A stretch of DNA of 64,000 bases from the NCBI RefSeq assembly GCF_023715655.1, contig NZ_JAMBON010000002.1:62001-126000 (forward strand), read 5' to 3'. The notes beneath the pieces are model-generated. The model was not told where the DNA came from, made no database searches, and saw only the letters and a program-made list of their open reading frames with translations. Below are positions 29,121 to 39,266 of this stretch, one piece after another (positions within the stretch are counted from its first letter, which is position 1; each line of letters begins with the position of its first letter). The stretch is from Oceanobacillus luteolus (GTDB lineage Bacteria; Bacillota; Bacilli; Bacillales; Amphibacillaceae). A program made the position numbers and the translations under genes.

Positions 29121-29696
29121 ATGGATATATTACGAACGATAAAAGAAAGGCGTTCCACGCTTGCATTTAAAAATGAAGAGATCGATATTGCGACCTTAAA
29201 GGAGATATTTACATATGGTTCCTATGCACCAACCCACTATATGTCAGAAGCATGGCGAATTAAGCTTTATCAAGGAAAAGGAAAACAAATACTAGTCCAA
29301 GCCATTTTAAACAGTTATCAGCGTGTTGGGATGCTCCCCAAAGGTGATTCACCAAAAGCAGTTCGTTCCAGGGAGTCTATCGGTAATTTTCTCTTGACGA
29401 TTCCACATCATGCACTGATTTATTATGAAAAACCGCAAGACCGAATCCGTAATGAAGAAGAGTACTCATCGATTGCTGCATTTATCCAAAATTGTCAGCT
29501 TGCAGCTTGGGAATATGATATTGGAATGCTTTGGACGATAACGCCTTATATGCATGATGAACAGTTCATCAAAGAAATTGGGCTGGACCCAGATAAACAT
29601 AAAATTTCAGCTGTCTTGCAAATTGGTTATCCAGAAAAAGTGACGAGGGATAAGGGGAGAAAACCTGTTAAGGAGTTTCTTGAGGTAATCGAATAA
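29121..29696 (+). CDS. Nitroreductase family protein
   Basis: 191 residues from ATG 29121, seven bases after GGGGG; earlier in-frame starts (29076, 29115) lie in or before the Shine-Dalgarno. MDILRTIKERRSTLAFKNEEID gives the FMN-binding arginines, and the AAWEYDIGMLWTITPYMHD and LDPDKHKISAVLQIGYPEK region carries the second flavin-binding part. Family members reduce nitro or quinone compounds, or act in dehalogenation, using NAD(P)H; the substrate is unknown here. It stands alone between the repeat array and a strong bidirectional terminator. Confidence 0.9.
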   Translation: MDILRTIKERRSTLAFKNEEIDIATLKEIFTYGSYAPTHYMSEAWRIKLYQGKGKQILVQAILNSYQRVGMLPKGDSPKAVRSRESIGNFLLTIPHHALIYYEKPQDRIRNEEEYSSIAAFIQNCQLAAWEYDIGMLWTITPYMHDEQFIKEIGLDPDKHKISAVLQIGYPEKVTRDKGRKPVKEFLEVIE

Positions 29697-29756
29697 AGAG
29701 TAAATATGGATATTTACGGTAAAAGCAAAACAATCATATTATTCTTCTTAATAAAA

Positions 29757-29790
29757 ATGGGTCAATCAAGGATTATCTTGATTGACCCAT
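29757..29790. terminator. Bidirectional terminator between nitroreductase and ptsI
   Basis: ATGGGTCAATCAAG, loop GATTAT, CTTGATTGACCCAT: 14 perfect pairs, with a T-run on the minus-strand side (TTTTTATT) serving ptsI. Confidence 0.92.
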
Positions 29791-29794
29791 AATA

Positions 29795-31510
29795 TTACAT
29801 ATTTGTTTTTTCTTTAATAAACTCGACCACTTCTTCGTCTGTACCCATATTCAGCAATTGCTCTTTATAGGATGCCATCTCTTCTTTAGAAAGATTTTTG
29901 ATTTGTGTTCTTGCTGGTAGAATGGATGTGGCACTCATACTAAATTCATCTAGTCCAAGACCAAGCAATATTGGAATGGCGATTGGATCGCCTGCCATTT
30001 CACCACACATGCCAACCCACTTACCTTCGCTATGAGCAGCTTCAATAACGTTATTGACTAAATTAAGAATTGCAGGATGGTACGGCTGGTATAAGTAGGA
30101 AACTTGCTCGTTCATCCGATCTGCTGCCATCGTGTATTGAATTAAATCGTTCGTACCAATACTGAAGAAATCAACTTCTTTGGCAAACTGGCGTGCAAGC
30201 ACAGCCGTGGAAGGGATTTCCACCATGATACCAACTTCAATATCATCTGATACAGCTATTCCTTCATTTTTAAGTGACTCTTTTTCCTCCAAGAGCAACG
30301 CCTTAGCTGCTCGGAACTCTTCAAGCGTAGCTATCATTGGGAACATGATTTTCAAGTTTCCATGAACGCTTGCTCTTAAAAGAGCTCGAAGCTGAGGACG
30401 GAACACATCTTCATTTTCTAAACAGAAACGAATGGCACGGAAACCGAGAAACGGGTTCATTTCTTTAGGCAAATCGAGATAACTTAGTTCTTTATCTCCT
30501 CCGATATCAAGCGTTCGAACGACAACTGCTTTTCCGTCCATTTGTTCTAGAACGGATTTATATGCTTCGTATTGTTCCTCTTCACTAGGCAGGGAAGACT
30601 TGCCCATATATAAGAATTCTGTCCGATATAAGCCTACTGCTTCTCCACCATTGTTAAGTACACCTTCGATATCATCCGGCGTACCAATATTGGCAGCGAG
30701 TTCAACTTGTACTCCATCAGCAGAATAAGTTTTTTCATTTTTTAACTTTGCCCATTCCTGTTTTTGTTGTTCGTATTTTGCTTGTTTTTCACGATACTCT
30801 GATAATGTCGCTTCATCTGGGTTTATGATGACATTACCCTCTAGGCCGTCGACGATGACGATATCACCAGCTTGTACTGTTTCGGTGATCACACTTGTCC
30901 CAACAACTGCTGGGATCTCCAGAGAACGGGCCATGATAGCTGAGTGTGAAGTTCTACCTCCGATATCCGTTGCGAATCCCTTTACAAATTCCCGATTTAG
31001 TTGTGCAGTATCAGAAGGGGTCAGGTCATTAGCAATAACGATAACCTCTTCGTCGATTAGTGCTGGATCTGGGAATTGCACCTCAAGCAGGTGAGCAAGT
31101 ACACGTTGGGTTACATCACGGATATCTGCAGCCCGTTCACGCATATATTCATTATCCATATTTTCGAATAGATTAATAAAGCTTGTTGAAACTTCTTCTA
31201 AGGCCGCTTCAGCTATAAAGCTTTCTTCTTTTATTTTCTCTTTCATCGGATCGATCAGTTCCGGGTCATTCAGTATAAGTAAATGTGCGGAGAAAATCTC
31301 AGCATGATCTTCGCCAATTGTATTTCTCGTATGTTCTTTAATTTTTTCCAATTCTTCGATGGATGCATGTAACGCATTGTCCAGACGATTTATTTCGTGT
31401 TCAGGATCTGTTGCTTTCGTTTTTTCATAAGATAAATCTGGAGTCTCCAATTCGTAAACTTTTGAAATTGCAATACCTGCTGCTGCAGCTACACCATTAA
31501 TTTTCTTCAA
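29795..31510 (-). CDS. ptsI: Phosphoenolpyruvate-protein phosphotransferase (PTS enzyme I)
   Basis: About 571 residues. TTG 31510 is the preferred start, eight bases after GGAG, giving [17 protein letters not shown], which aligns with other PtsI N-termini; GTG 31519 overlaps the binding site. The active histidine lies in [13 protein letters not shown] (near 190), and the PEP-binding domain has [20 protein letters not shown] and the catalytic cysteine in GMCGEMAGD. It takes phosphate from PEP and passes it to HPr. In Bacillus ptsI normally follows ptsH; here it instead follows a lipase-like gene with which it overlaps, so HPr must be made elsewhere. Confidence 0.96.
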   Translation of the reverse strand: MKKINGVAAAAGIAISKVYELETPDLSYEKTKATDPEHEINRLDNALHASIEELEKIKEHTRNTIGEDHAEIFSAHLLILNDPELIDPMKEKIKEESFIAEAALEEVSTSFINLFENMDNEYMRERAADIRDVTQRVLAHLLEVQFPDPALIDEEVIVIANDLTPSDTAQLNREFVKGFATDIGGRTSHSAIMARSLEIPAVVGTSVITETVQAGDIVIVDGLEGNVIINPDEATLSEYREKQAKYEQQKQEWAKLKNEKTYSADGVQVELAANIGTPDDIEGVLNNGGEAVGLYRTEFLYMGKSSLPSEEEQYEAYKSVLEQMDGKAVVVRTLDIGGDKELSYLDLPKEMNPFLGFRAIRFCLENEDVFRPQLRALLRASVHGNLKIMFPMIATLEEFRAAKALLLEEKESLKNEGIAVSDDIEVGIMVEIPSTAVLARQFAKEVDFFSIGTNDLIQYTMAADRMNEQVSYLYQPYHPAILNLVNNVIEAAHSEGKWVGMCGEMAGDPIAIPILLGLGLDEFSMSATSILPARTQIKNLSKEEMASYKEQLLNMGTDEEVVEFIKEKTNM

Positions 31511-31515
31511 GTCAA

Positions 31516-32436
31516 TCACTCCTTATGAAGTTGCTTACTTATCCATTGGTTGATAAATCGAAATACTTCTTGCTTATTCAATTCGTTATGCAATTCATGC
31601 CGGGCTTCTGGGTAGACGGCAACAAGAATATTTTCTATATCGGCTTTTGCATAACTTTCCGCTGCCTTAAATACCCCTTTGCTATAATTTCCTACAGGGT
31701 CTGCATCACCACTAATAAAAAGTATCGGTAAATCTTTTCTGATTCCTTTATTTTTCTCTTCATCCTGCATCGTTAAGATACCTGTCAATAAATCGACGAA
31801 AAAACCTGCAGAAGGGACGTATCCTGAAAGAGGGTCAGTAACATACTCCTCTACGACTTTGCTGTCTCTAGTCAACCAGTCGAAACTGGTCAAACGCTCT
31901 ACTATCTTATTATTATAATTACCGAATACGAGATTGTTCATCAAGGTCGATTCTTTTCTCGGTTCCTGAAGTGTGGCTATTTCTAGACCTAATCTACTGC
32001 TCTTTTCAGGGAAGAATCCAGAGCCTGATAGTATTACTCCCGCCACTTCATGAGAATATTTTTGAATATAATTCCTTGCAATAAAAGAGCCCATGCTGTG
32101 GCCATAAATGAAAATAGGCAAGCTGGGATGTTCTTTTTTAATATACTGAATTAGATCATGAGTATCCTCTACCATCCGATCAAAACCATTGCTTTCAGCA
32201 ATGAAACCAAGTTGGCCTTGTTTTTCACCGGTTTTACCGTGGCCTCGGTGGTCGTCACCATAGACGATGAAACCTTGTTTATTGAAGTGGGATGCAAGAT
32301 GATCATAGCGGCCGATATGCTCGGTCATGCCGTGGGAGATGAGAATTACAGCTTTTGCTTCTGCAAGCCCTATTTCCCATTTTTGAATATATAATTCACA
32401 ATCGTCGCTTGCAGTAAACCAAAAACTTTCATTCAT
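31516..32436 (-). CDS. Alpha/beta hydrolase, monoacylglycerol-lipase/lysophospholipase type
   Basis: 306 residues from ATG 32436 after a GGAGGATGAGGG stretch. [16 protein letters not shown] holds the oxyanion HG element, [12 protein letters not shown] the strand-4 turn, [14 protein letters not shown] the nucleophilic serine (near 116), [10 protein letters not shown] the aspartate and EARHELHNE the histidine. The pattern is that of the Hydrolase_4 (serine aminopeptidase S33/monoglyceride lipase) family. It has no signal peptide. The gene's stop overlaps the ptsI region, so the two are probably one transcript. Substrate is likely monoacylglycerol or lysophospholipid, by family only. Confidence 0.88.
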   Translation of the reverse strand: MNESFWFTASDDCELYIQKWEIGLAEAKAVILISHGMTEHIGRYDHLASHFNKQGFIVYGDDHRGHGKTGEKQGQLGFIAESNGFDRMVEDTHDLIQYIKKEHPSLPIFIYGHSMGSFIARNYIQKYSHEVAGVILSGSGFFPEKSSRLGLEIATLQEPRKESTLMNNLVFGNYNNKIVERLTSFDWLTRDSKVVEEYVTDPLSGYVPSAGFFVDLLTGILTMQDEEKNKGIRKDLPILFISGDADPVGNYSKGVFKAAESYAKADIENILVAVYPEARHELHNELNKQEVFRFINQWISKQLHKE

Positions 32437-32692
32437 GTACCCTCATCCTCCTATACTATCTATTATAACGTGCTTTAATAGAAAATGGAAAAGTTTGAAC
32501 GTCCATCAATGAAAATGTAATAATAGTCTTGCTATGTAAAATATACTTGTGATAAAGTATATAATAGTTAATACACATTGAACTGGGTAAATCTCCGAAT
32601 CTGTTCAGCTAATTGCTGTAGAGAAAGGGAATGGAATTCCTCAGATCTTAGTGAAGTTTCACTTATAGTCGCACGGGAGGTGTCATTATAAC

Positions 32693-32923
32693 ATGGTGAT
32701 GGCAGTTAATATTCTACTTGTAATCGATGCAATTATTCTTATCGTATTTGTACTATTACAATCTGGGAAAAGTGCAGGACTTTCTGGAGCGATTTCCGGT
32801 GGTGCTGAACAATTATTTGGTAAGCAAAAAGCAAGAGGAATTGACTTGATTTTACATCGTGGTACGATTGTTACAGGAGTTATCTTTTTCCTCTTAGCAT
32901 TTTTAAGTGCATATGTTTTATAG
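32693..32923 (+). CDS. secG: Preprotein translocase subunit SecG
   Basis: 76 residues with two membrane segments (about 4-22 and 53-74) joined by [24 protein letters not shown], the conserved SecG cytoplasmic loop. It assists SecYE-SecA protein export. GGAGGTG lies about ten bases before ATG 32693. It heads the order secG-carboxylesterase-rnr-smpB-ssrA, conserved in Bacillus. A terminator follows it directly. Confidence 0.95.
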   Translation: MVMAVNILLVIDAIILIVFVLLQSGKSAGLSGAISGGAEQLFGKQKARGIDLILHRGTIVTGVIFFLLAFLSAYVL

Positions 32924-32931
32924 TAAAGTCT

Positions 32932-32961
32932 ACCCTTATCACGCATGTGGTAAGGGTTTTT
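32932..32961 (+). terminator. Terminator after secG
   Basis: ACCCTTATCAC, GCAT, GTGGTAAGGGT, then TTTT. It partly uncouples secG from the esterase. Confidence 0.85.
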
Positions 32962-32997
32962 AAAATTTTGAAATAGCTGGTAAAGGAGCAGATTAGG

Positions 32998-33744
32998 ATG
33001 AAAATTAAGCAGCCAATGCCATTTACTTTTGAAGCTGGACCTCGGGCTGTACTGTTATTGCACGGATTTACAGGACATACAGCAGATGTAAGAATGCTCG
33101 GGAGATATTTGGAGAAAGAAGGGTACACTTCGCATGCACCAATATACCGAGGCCATGGACTTCCGCCAGAGGAATTGGTCAAAACAAATGCTGATGAATG
33201 GTGGGCAGATGTTCAGCAAGCTTTCCAGCATTTAAAAGAACTAGGATACGAAGAAATTGCTGTTGCCGGTCTTTCGTTGGGTGGGGTGTTTGGATTGAAA
33301 CTTGCCTACACAACAGAAATCAAAGGAATCATCTCCATGTGCGCACCAATGTTTTTTGATAATGAAAAGCAGTTGACCCAAGGATTTGAGTGGTTTTCTA
33401 AAGAGTATAAACAGCTTGAAGGAAAGGAAAAAGGAACGATAGAAAAAGAAGTCCAGGAATTAATGACTTCTGCACCGAAGCTGTTTCCAATGATTAAAGA
33501 AAAGATTGATGAGGTTAGGGAAAATATCGATACGATCTATACACCAACATTTGTAGTACAAGCCCGCCAAGATAAAATGATTAACACAGAAAGTGCCAAT
33601 TACATTTATGAAAATGTAGAGGCAGACTTAAAAGACATCAAATGGTACGAAGAATCAGGGCATGTCATCACGATAGATAAACAAAAAGATGAACTACATA
33701 ATGACATCCTCGACTTCTTGAATAAGCTCGATTGGAAAGAATGA
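32998..33744 (+). CDS. Carboxylesterase (Est30/YvaK type)
   Basis: 248 residues from ATG 32998 after AAAGGAG. LLLHGFTGHTADVRML gives the oxyanion site, VAGLSLGGVFGL the nucleophilic serine (near 94), ARQDKMIN the aspartate and SGHVITID the histidine. The match in pattern and length is to the thermostable Est30 esterase of Geobacillus and YvaK of B. subtilis, which sits at the same place between secG and rnr. It hydrolyses short-chain esters; the natural substrate is unknown. Confidence 0.93.
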   Translation: MKIKQPMPFTFEAGPRAVLLLHGFTGHTADVRMLGRYLEKEGYTSHAPIYRGHGLPPEELVKTNADEWWADVQQAFQHLKELGYEEIAVAGLSLGGVFGLKLAYTTEIKGIISMCAPMFFDNEKQLTQGFEWFSKEYKQLEGKEKGTIEKEVQELMTSAPKLFPMIKEKIDEVRENIDTIYTPTFVVQARQDKMINTESANYIYENVEADLKDIKWYEESGHVITIDKQKDELHNDILDFLNKLDWKE

Positions 33745-33775
33745 TTAAAAAAAGCTGTGAAAGGTAATAAATATA

Positions 33776-36022
33776 ATGAAAGTAGGTGAGATGATGAAAG
33801 ATAGAATTCTTACATTTTTTAATGAAAGAGATTCGAGACCATTAAGTGTGGATGAAATAGAAGAAAGTATGGAGATTACGGATGCAGAAGAATTTAAAGA
33901 ATTAATCAAAACACTTAATCACTTGGAGGAAACTGGTGAGCTCGTCCGTACTAGAAAAAATCGTTATGGTCTACCGGAAAAAATGAACCTTGTATTGGGA
34001 AAAATCCAAATGCATAAAAAAGGATTCGCTTTTCTGCTGCCGGAAGAGGAGGGGCAGGAGGATATATATATTAATCCATCGGACTTAGCCTCTGCGATGA
34101 ACGGAGATAAGGTCTTAGTCCGACGGGATAAGCCTTCTAATGCTGGCGAACGGGCAGAAGGAGTTGTTCTCCGTATACTGGAACGTGCAGTTACAGAAGT
34201 CGTGGGAACGTATGATGATAACCAGAATTTTGGATTTGTCATACCAGATGATAAGCGGATTCCTAATGATATCTTTATACCGAAGAGTAAAGCGAACGGT
34301 GCGGTAGACGGTCACAAAGTCATTGCCCGGATTACGAAATACCCTGAAGCGTGGAGTAGTGCAGAAGCGGAGATTACTCAGATTCTTGGGCATAAAAATG
34401 ACCCGGGAATTGATATCATTTCCATCATCTATAAACATGGCATATCCATCGATTTCCCTGACGAAGTGTTAAAGCAGGCGGCTGAAACTCCTGAGGTAAT
34501 AGCCCCGGAAGAGTTGGAAGGACGTAAGGACCGACGCGATGAAGTGATTGTCACGATCGATGGAGCGGATGCGAAAGACTTGGATGATGCTGTTTCAGTA
34601 AAAAAGTTGGATAATGGCAATTACTTGCTTGGTGTTTATATTGCAGATGTGACACACTATGTGGAAAAGGACTCTCCAATTGACAAAGAAGCATTTGAGA
34701 GAGGGACGAGTGTATATTTGGTCGATAGAGTTATCCCGATGATTCCTCATCGATTATCCAATGGTATTTGTTCACTCAACCCCCAAGTAGACCGTCTGAC
34801 AATTGGCTGTGAAATGGAATTCAATTCCAGTGGGGAAGTAGTGAAACATGAAATTTTCCCAAGTGTGATCAATACGACGGAACGTATGACTTATTCAGAT
34901 GTAAATAAAATTCTGGTCGATCTTGATGAGGAGCTACGGGAAAAGTACGCCGATTTGGTACCAATGTTTGAACATATGGAAAAGCTTGCGGAAATTTTAC
35001 GTGGAAAGCGGAAAGGCCGTGGAGCGATTGATTTTGATTTCAAAGAGGCAAAAGTTCTCGTGGATGATGATGGTAAAGCTACGGACGTAGTTTTACGTGA
35101 GCGTTCTGTTGGAGAACGTTTAATCGAAGAATTCATGCTTGCTGCCAATGAAACGATTGCAGAGCATTTTCACTGGCTAGATGTACCATTTATCCATCGG
35201 ATACATGAAGAACCAGACTCAGGAAAATTAGAAAGCTTTTTCGAATTTCTAGCAAGTTTAGGTGTTCCGGTGAAGGGGAAGGCGAATGATGTTCATCCTC
35301 AAGCTTTGCAAAAAGTGTTGGAAAAATTAAAAGATGAGCCAGAGGAAATGATTGTTTCCCGATTGATGCTGCGTTCTATGAAACAAGCGAAATATGCACC
35401 TGAGAGCGTCGGTCACTTTGGACTCGCAACAGAGTTTTATACCCATTTCACTTCTCCAATCCGTAGGTACCCGGACTTGATTGTCCATCGATTGATCCGT
35501 ACGTATCTTTTTGATAAAGAAATGGATAGAAAAACACTTGCCACCTGGAGAGAATCACTTCCGGAAATTGCTAGACATACGTCTGAGATGGAACGGCGTG
35601 CAGTTGATGCAGAACGAGAAACGGATGATTTGAAGAAAGCCGAATTTATGCTTGATAAAGTCGGTGAAGAATATGAGGGTGTCATTAGTTCTGTAACAAA
35701 CTTCGGGCTTTTTGTGGAGCTGGAGAACACGGTGGAAGGGCTTGTCCACGTCAGTTATTTAGTGGATGATTATTATCATTACAATGATCGGGCTCATGCT
35801 CTTATCGGTGAGCATACGGCAAAAATGTATCGAGTCGGTGATGCTGTGAAGGTAAGGGTGGTTCAAGTCAATCTTGAAGAACGAGTGGTTGATTTTGAAC
35901 TTGTGGAAGCCAAGCCAAAAAAACGTCGTAAACCAGTGAAACAAGAAGTCGGTGCAAAACGACAGAGTAATTCCAAAGGAAAAGCGAATGGAATGAAGAA
36001 GAAACGGAAAAGAAGAAAGTAG
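33776..36022 (+). CDS. rnr: Ribonuclease R
   Basis: 748 residues if begun at ATG 33776; ATG 33794 (MKDRILTFF) is an alternative behind AGGTGAG. An N-terminal helix-turn-helix domain (about 1-70) is followed by two cold-shock domains ([18 protein letters not shown]). The RNB catalytic domain has [15 protein letters not shown], with its metal-binding aspartates. An S1 domain ([18 protein letters not shown]) and a lysine/arginine-rich tail complete it. It is the 3'-5' exonuclease that degrades structured RNA and works with SmpB and tmRNA on stalled messages, both encoded nearby. Confidence 0.97.
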   Translation: MKVGEMMKDRILTFFNERDSRPLSVDEIEESMEITDAEEFKELIKTLNHLEETGELVRTRKNRYGLPEKMNLVLGKIQMHKKGFAFLLPEEEGQEDIYINPSDLASAMNGDKVLVRRDKPSNAGERAEGVVLRILERAVTEVVGTYDDNQNFGFVIPDDKRIPNDIFIPKSKANGAVDGHKVIARITKYPEAWSSAEAEITQILGHKNDPGIDIISIIYKHGISIDFPDEVLKQAAETPEVIAPEELEGRKDRRDEVIVTIDGADAKDLDDAVSVKKLDNGNYLLGVYIADVTHYVEKDSPIDKEAFERGTSVYLVDRVIPMIPHRLSNGICSLNPQVDRLTIGCEMEFNSSGEVVKHEIFPSVINTTERMTYSDVNKILVDLDEELREKYADLVPMFEHMEKLAEILRGKRKGRGAIDFDFKEAKVLVDDDGKATDVVLRERSVGERLIEEFMLAANETIAEHFHWLDVPFIHRIHEEPDSGKLESFFEFLASLGVPVKGKANDVHPQALQKVLEKLKDEPEEMIVSRLMLRSMKQAKYAPESVGHFGLATEFYTHFTSPIRRYPDLIVHRLIRTYLFDKEMDRKTLATWRESLPEIARHTSEMERRAVDAERETDDLKKAEFMLDKVGEEYEGVISSVTNFGLFVELENTVEGLVHVSYLVDDYYHYNDRAHALIGEHTAKMYRVGDAVKVRVVQVNLEERVVDFELVEAKPKKRRKPVKQEVGAKRQSNSKGKANGMKKKRKRRK

Positions 36023-36026
36023 AAAT

Positions 36027-36058
36027 AAACAGCGGGAGAGAGGTCTCGCTGTTTTTAT
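36027..36058 (+). terminator. Terminator after rnr
   Basis: AAACAGCG(G)GAGA and TCTCGCTGTTT form a stem with one bulge and a following T-rich tract. Confidence 0.8.
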
Positions 36059-36188
36059 TTACTCTCAATTATAATAAAAGTTGCGCATGGTAAAAATATT
36101 TGTTGACAGCTAAGTTGGGTTTCACATATACTTATTCTAGAAGTAAATTTATATCATTTTGATTCGCTGTAATGGCGGGGGTGAAAAA

Positions 36189-36995
36189 TTGGAACATGTA
36201 GGTCTAGCATTACTTTTTACGCTTTTTGCTGGTCTTGCTACCGGCGTTGGAAGTTTACTCGCGTTCTTTACAAAAACTACGAATACGAAATTCCTTTCAT
36301 TTGCACTTGGTCTTTCTGCAGGTGTAATGATTTACGTATCAATGATTGAGATATTTTTCAAAGCAAAAGATGCACTAGTTTCTTCCTTTGGAGATACAGA
36401 AGGGTATTGGATAACTGTCGTTGCATTTTTCGGTGGAATGTTAGTTATTGGGATTATTGATCGATTCATTCCCACGTACTCTAATCCCCATGAAGTTAAA
36501 AAAGTTGAGGATATGAAGAAACCAGGAAATGCAATTAACGATCCGGAATTGATGAAAATGGGAATGTTCACTGCGTTGGCTATTGCTATCCACAACTTTC
36601 CGGAGGGGATTGCCACTTTCGTCTCGACATTGCAAGATCCCTCGATTGGGTTTGCCATCGCGGTCGCAGTAGCGATTCATAATATTCCTGAAGGGATTGC
36701 AGTATCTGTGCCGATTTACTATGCTACAGGGAACAAGAAGAAAGCTTTTAAGTATTCTTTTCTGTCGGGCTTAGCTGAACCGATAGGAGCCGTCATTGCA
36801 TTCCTTGTTTTGATGCCTTTCTTAAGTGAGGCATTGTTTGGGATAATTTTTGCCATGGTTGCTGGAATAATGGTGTTCATCTCGTTGGATGAACTTTTAC
36901 CGGCAGCAAAGCGTTACGACCAAACACATTTATCGATCTACGGTGTGATAGCAGGTATGGCAATTATGGCAATCAGCCTCATTTATTTACAATAG
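36189..36995 (+). CDS. zupT: ZIP-family divalent metal transporter (ZupT)
   Basis: 268 residues from TTG 36189 behind GGGGGTGA; an in-frame start at 36159 has no binding site. Eight hydrophobic stretches are visible. The metal-binding helices carry the twin signatures AIHNFPEGIATF and AIHNIPEGIAVS, which define ZupT. It imports zinc and other divalent ions with broad specificity. It interrupts the usual rnr-smpB adjacency of Bacillus and has its own region upstream (36060-36188), so it is likely independently expressed. No zinc-regulator box could be asserted. Confidence 0.93.
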   Translation: MEHVGLALLFTLFAGLATGVGSLLAFFTKTTNTKFLSFALGLSAGVMIYVSMIEIFFKAKDALVSSFGDTEGYWITVVAFFGGMLVIGIIDRFIPTYSNPHEVKKVEDMKKPGNAINDPELMKMGMFTALAIAIHNFPEGIATFVSTLQDPSIGFAIAVAVAIHNIPEGIAVSVPIYYATGNKKKAFKYSFLSGLAEPIGAVIAFLVLMPFLSEALFGIIFAMVAGIMVFISLDELLPAAKRYDQTHLSIYGVIAGMAIMAISLIYLQ

Positions 36996-37070
36996 GCCTT
37001 GATTGTTGGCATATTCGCTGGAATTTGATAGAATTATATTCTATGCAAGGTTTTCGTGGGAGGTGTAATC

Positions 37071-37535
37071 ATGCCTAAAGGATTAGGAAAATCAATCGCA
37101 GAAAACAGAAAAGCACGACATGATTATTTTATTGAAGATACGTATGAAGCAGGGATAGTCCTTCAAGGAACAGAAATTAAATCCCTAAGGCTCGGTCGGG
37201 TGAATATCAAAGATGCTCACGCTCGGATTGTAAACGGAGAGGTATATCTGGTTAATCTTCATATTGCTGAGTATGAACAAGGCAACCGATACAATCATGA
37301 CCCGACCCGCTCCAGGAAACTGTTGCTGCACCGGAAGCAAATTGATAAATTGATCGGTTTGACGAAACAAGAAGGATATACGCTTGTACCACTGAAAATT
37401 TATATTAAAAATGGTTATGCAAAAGTGCTGTTCGGCTTAGGTAAAGGTAAAAAGAAATTTGATAAGCGTGAAGATATGAAACGGAAACAAATGAAACGGG
37501 ATGCGGACCGGGCGATGAAGGAGCACAACCAATAA
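37071..37535 (+). CDS. smpB: SsrA-binding protein SmpB
   Basis: 154 residues from ATG 37071 after GGGAGGTG (a GTG at 37056 is in frame but not needed). [20 protein letters not shown] and [21 protein letters not shown] form the OB-fold that binds the tmRNA tRNA-like domain. The basic C-terminal tail ([15 protein letters not shown]...) reaches the ribosomal decoding site. It delivers tmRNA to stalled ribosomes. The ssrA gene follows within 100 bases, as is common. Confidence 0.97.
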   Translation: MPKGLGKSIAENRKARHDYFIEDTYEAGIVLQGTEIKSLRLGRVNIKDAHARIVNGEVYLVNLHIAEYEQGNRYNHDPTRSRKLLLHRKQIDKLIGLTKQEGYTLVPLKIYIKNGYAKVLFGLGKGKKKFDKREDMKRKQMKRDADRAMKEHNQ

Positions 37536-37556
37536 GAGGCAACTGCCCGCTCCCCC

Positions 37557-37585
37557 TTTTCATTTTGTTCACTTTATGCTATAAT
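37557..37585 (+). promoter_or_regulatory. Promoter for ssrA
   Basis: TTTTCA (37557-37562), 17-base spacer, TATAAT (37580-37585), about 42 bases ahead of mature tmRNA. Confidence 0.6.
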
Positions 37586-37627
37586 GAACACAGAGCTTGA
37601 AAACAGCCCTAGCAGTTCTCATTTTAT

Positions 37628-37988
37628 GGGGACGTTACGGATTCGACAGGGGTAGGTTGAGCTCAGGTTGCGCGTCGAGGTTACGGCTCGTAAAACGTAA
37701 ACGCCTATAACTGGCAAAAACGAAAACTACTCTTTAGCAGCTGCATAAGCACTGACTAAAGGATCCTTCCTGCAATTGCCTGTGTTGCAGATTGAAGGGT
37801 CTCAAACTCTAGCAGGCTGGACTGACTTCCACCGTCTGAGGATCGTCAGTCGAGATTAACCAGACTAGCTTTCACAAAGCCTGTTGGTAGGCTGAGTGGA
37901 TAGCGAAATACTAATATACCAACTACACGTGTAGAAGCCTGAGTGGCAATATCTCTGGACGTGGGTTCGATTCCCACCGTCTCCACCA
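37628..37988 (+). ncRNA. ssrA: Transfer-messenger RNA (tmRNA)
   Basis: It starts with GGGGACGTTACGGATTCGAC and ends with GTGGGTTCGATTCCCACCGT plus CTCCACCA, the two halves of the alanine-tRNA-like domain with encoded CCA (37986-37988). About 361 bases, the usual size. The tag reading frame follows ATAACT: GGC at 37713 to TAA at 37746, encoding GKNENYSLAAA after the charged alanine. The hydrophobic AAA-like end is recognised by ClpXP-type proteases. It rescues stalled ribosomes with SmpB and RNase R, whose genes lie just upstream. Confidence 0.98.
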
Positions 37989-38012
37989 ATACATAATGTT
38001 GGTGGTTTTTTT
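37983..38012 (+). terminator. Terminator overlapping the tmRNA 3' end
   Basis: CCACCAA pairs with TTGGTGG and is followed by seven T; the 5' arm includes the encoded CCA. Confidence 0.85.
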
Positions 38013-38712
38013 ATTTCTAGCTAATCTATCACGGCCATAAAAATGAAGATTCCAACTATCTCCTTTATGAAGTATGTCACCCGGATGTGCTTTGTTTCTG
38101 GATTTCCTCTGTAAGAAATTAAAGCTCGTTTGCATCAACTGCATATAATAATATCCAATCAGCACTAACTGTATTAGGTTTATTCTTAAGTACATCCAAC
38201 GTTTATACTAATTTTTTTCCGCTGTGTTAACCTCTTACATTGCTTTTCGATTAACGTTAATATTTTTGCTCCTATTGACCTTTCTGAGAAGTCAAGTACG
38301 CTCACTTTAGCTGGAAATTTAGAAGTTATCCCCCGTATCTTTGTCTCACTTCTTCCGGCCAATAAAAGGTTTTATTGCTTTCTAATTATTCACCTTTTCC
38401 ACTTGTAGCTGATGTTGCAAAATATCAAAACTTATATAATTAATACTCATGCATTATGAGTTCCAATTTGGTCGACAGTTGATAAGGTCATTACGTGAGG
38501 TACTATAACATTTTCTTCAATAACACTTTTAAACCAACCAAGAACAGACTGTGGAAATTCAGGTGAATTTGCTGTATTAAAATCGAGAAAAAGGATACCT
38601 TTATGTTCCCCAGTAAATCTTATGTATTCAAATCTCCTTTTAATAGTCATTGTATTTTACAGTTATTTAATATTTTCTTTAAGAGTTATAAATCCAATAA
38701 GCACTGATTATT
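38013..38712 (+). other. Gap downstream of ssrA, probably decayed sequence
   Basis: No gene I can support firmly. A minus-strand frame at 38447-38650 (67 codons, MTIKRRFEYIRFTGEHKG...) has protein-like composition but no Shine-Dalgarno sequence and no recognised family. It might be the remnant of a gene. The 3' end of ssrA is a frequent integration site for islands, but no integrase or repeated ssrA end is present. Confidence 0.5.
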
Positions 38713-38765
38713 TTGAAAATATAGTATAAAATGATATATTAATAATACATACTAACATAGTATGT
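38713..38765 (+). promoter_or_regulatory. Promoter with overlapping perfect inverted repeat (operator) before DUF4177 gene
   Basis: TTGAAA (38713-38718), 16 bases, TATATT (38735-38740). Directly downstream, ACATACTA-ACA-TAGTATGT (38747-38765) is a perfect 8+3+8 inverted repeat covering the expected transcription start, as for a dimeric repressor of the PadR, MarR or TetR kind. The regulator is not encoded next to it. Confidence 0.65.
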
Positions 38766-38799
38766 TACATGTATTGTAGGGGATAGGGGGGGGATTTGG

Positions 38800-39006
38800 G
38801 TGTATGAACATAAAGTTGTAGAGGTCAAGTTGTCAGCTTTCAAACTTTCGCCAGAAGAAGACTACCAATCCGTCGTTGATTCTCATGAAAAAGAAGGCTG
38901 GGAGTTAATGCGAATTGATTCAGGTATAAGTGGATATGGGATTCCCGCTTTATTTAGGGTAATATTTAAAAGAAAAAAAGAAAAAATGGAGAAAGATATT
39001 GGTTAA
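38800..39006 (+). CDS. DUF4177 family small protein
   Basis: 68 residues from GTG 38800 after a G-rich Shine-Dalgarno (38785-38793). YEHKVVEVKLSAFKLSPEEDY then HEKEGWELMRI and PALFRVIFKRKK are the DUF4177 pattern: a small beta-alpha fold with no known function, common in Firmicutes. It is preceded by a promoter with an operator-like palindrome and closed by a terminator, so it is a free-standing regulated gene. The function is not known, and the tail (EKMEKDIG) is charged. Confidence 0.8.
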   Translation: MYEHKVVEVKLSAFKLSPEEDYQSVVDSHEKEGWELMRIDSGISGYGIPALFRVIFKRKKEKMEKDIG

Positions 39007-39011
39007 AGCTT

Positions 39012-39047
39012 TAAAAATCCCTGGCATATATAATGTTTAGGGATTTT
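39012..39047 (+). terminator. Terminator after DUF4177 gene
   Basis: AAAATCCCT and AGGGATTTTT flank an AT-rich loop. Confidence 0.65.
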
Positions 39048-39266
39048 TCTATTTCATATATCATAGTACAACGTTCGTGTTTAAAATTAGGGCGGAGGCA
39101 TAAGTTAGGATAACATCTTAGATTCCCGTCAATCCGTCGAGAAAATTTTAGATTAAAAAAGTAATGATATTGGCAATAAAAATGGGACAAGAGGAAGGGC
39201 AAACCGACCTAATGTCCCATTTCATAACGAATTTGGTGTAAATAATTTAAAGATGGGATTTACCTT

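Noticed and set aside
37923-38195. Minus-strand frame containing WWRRWESNPRPEILPL
   Set aside because: It is the well-known artefact of reading the antisense of the tRNA-like end of tmRNA; not a gene.
38447-38650. 67-codon minus-strand frame after ssrA
   Set aside because: Protein-like composition but no Shine-Dalgarno sequence and no recognisable family; mentioned only as a possible remnant.
38013-38712. Genomic island at ssrA
   Set aside because: The site is a common target, but no integrase and no second copy of the ssrA 3' end are visible.
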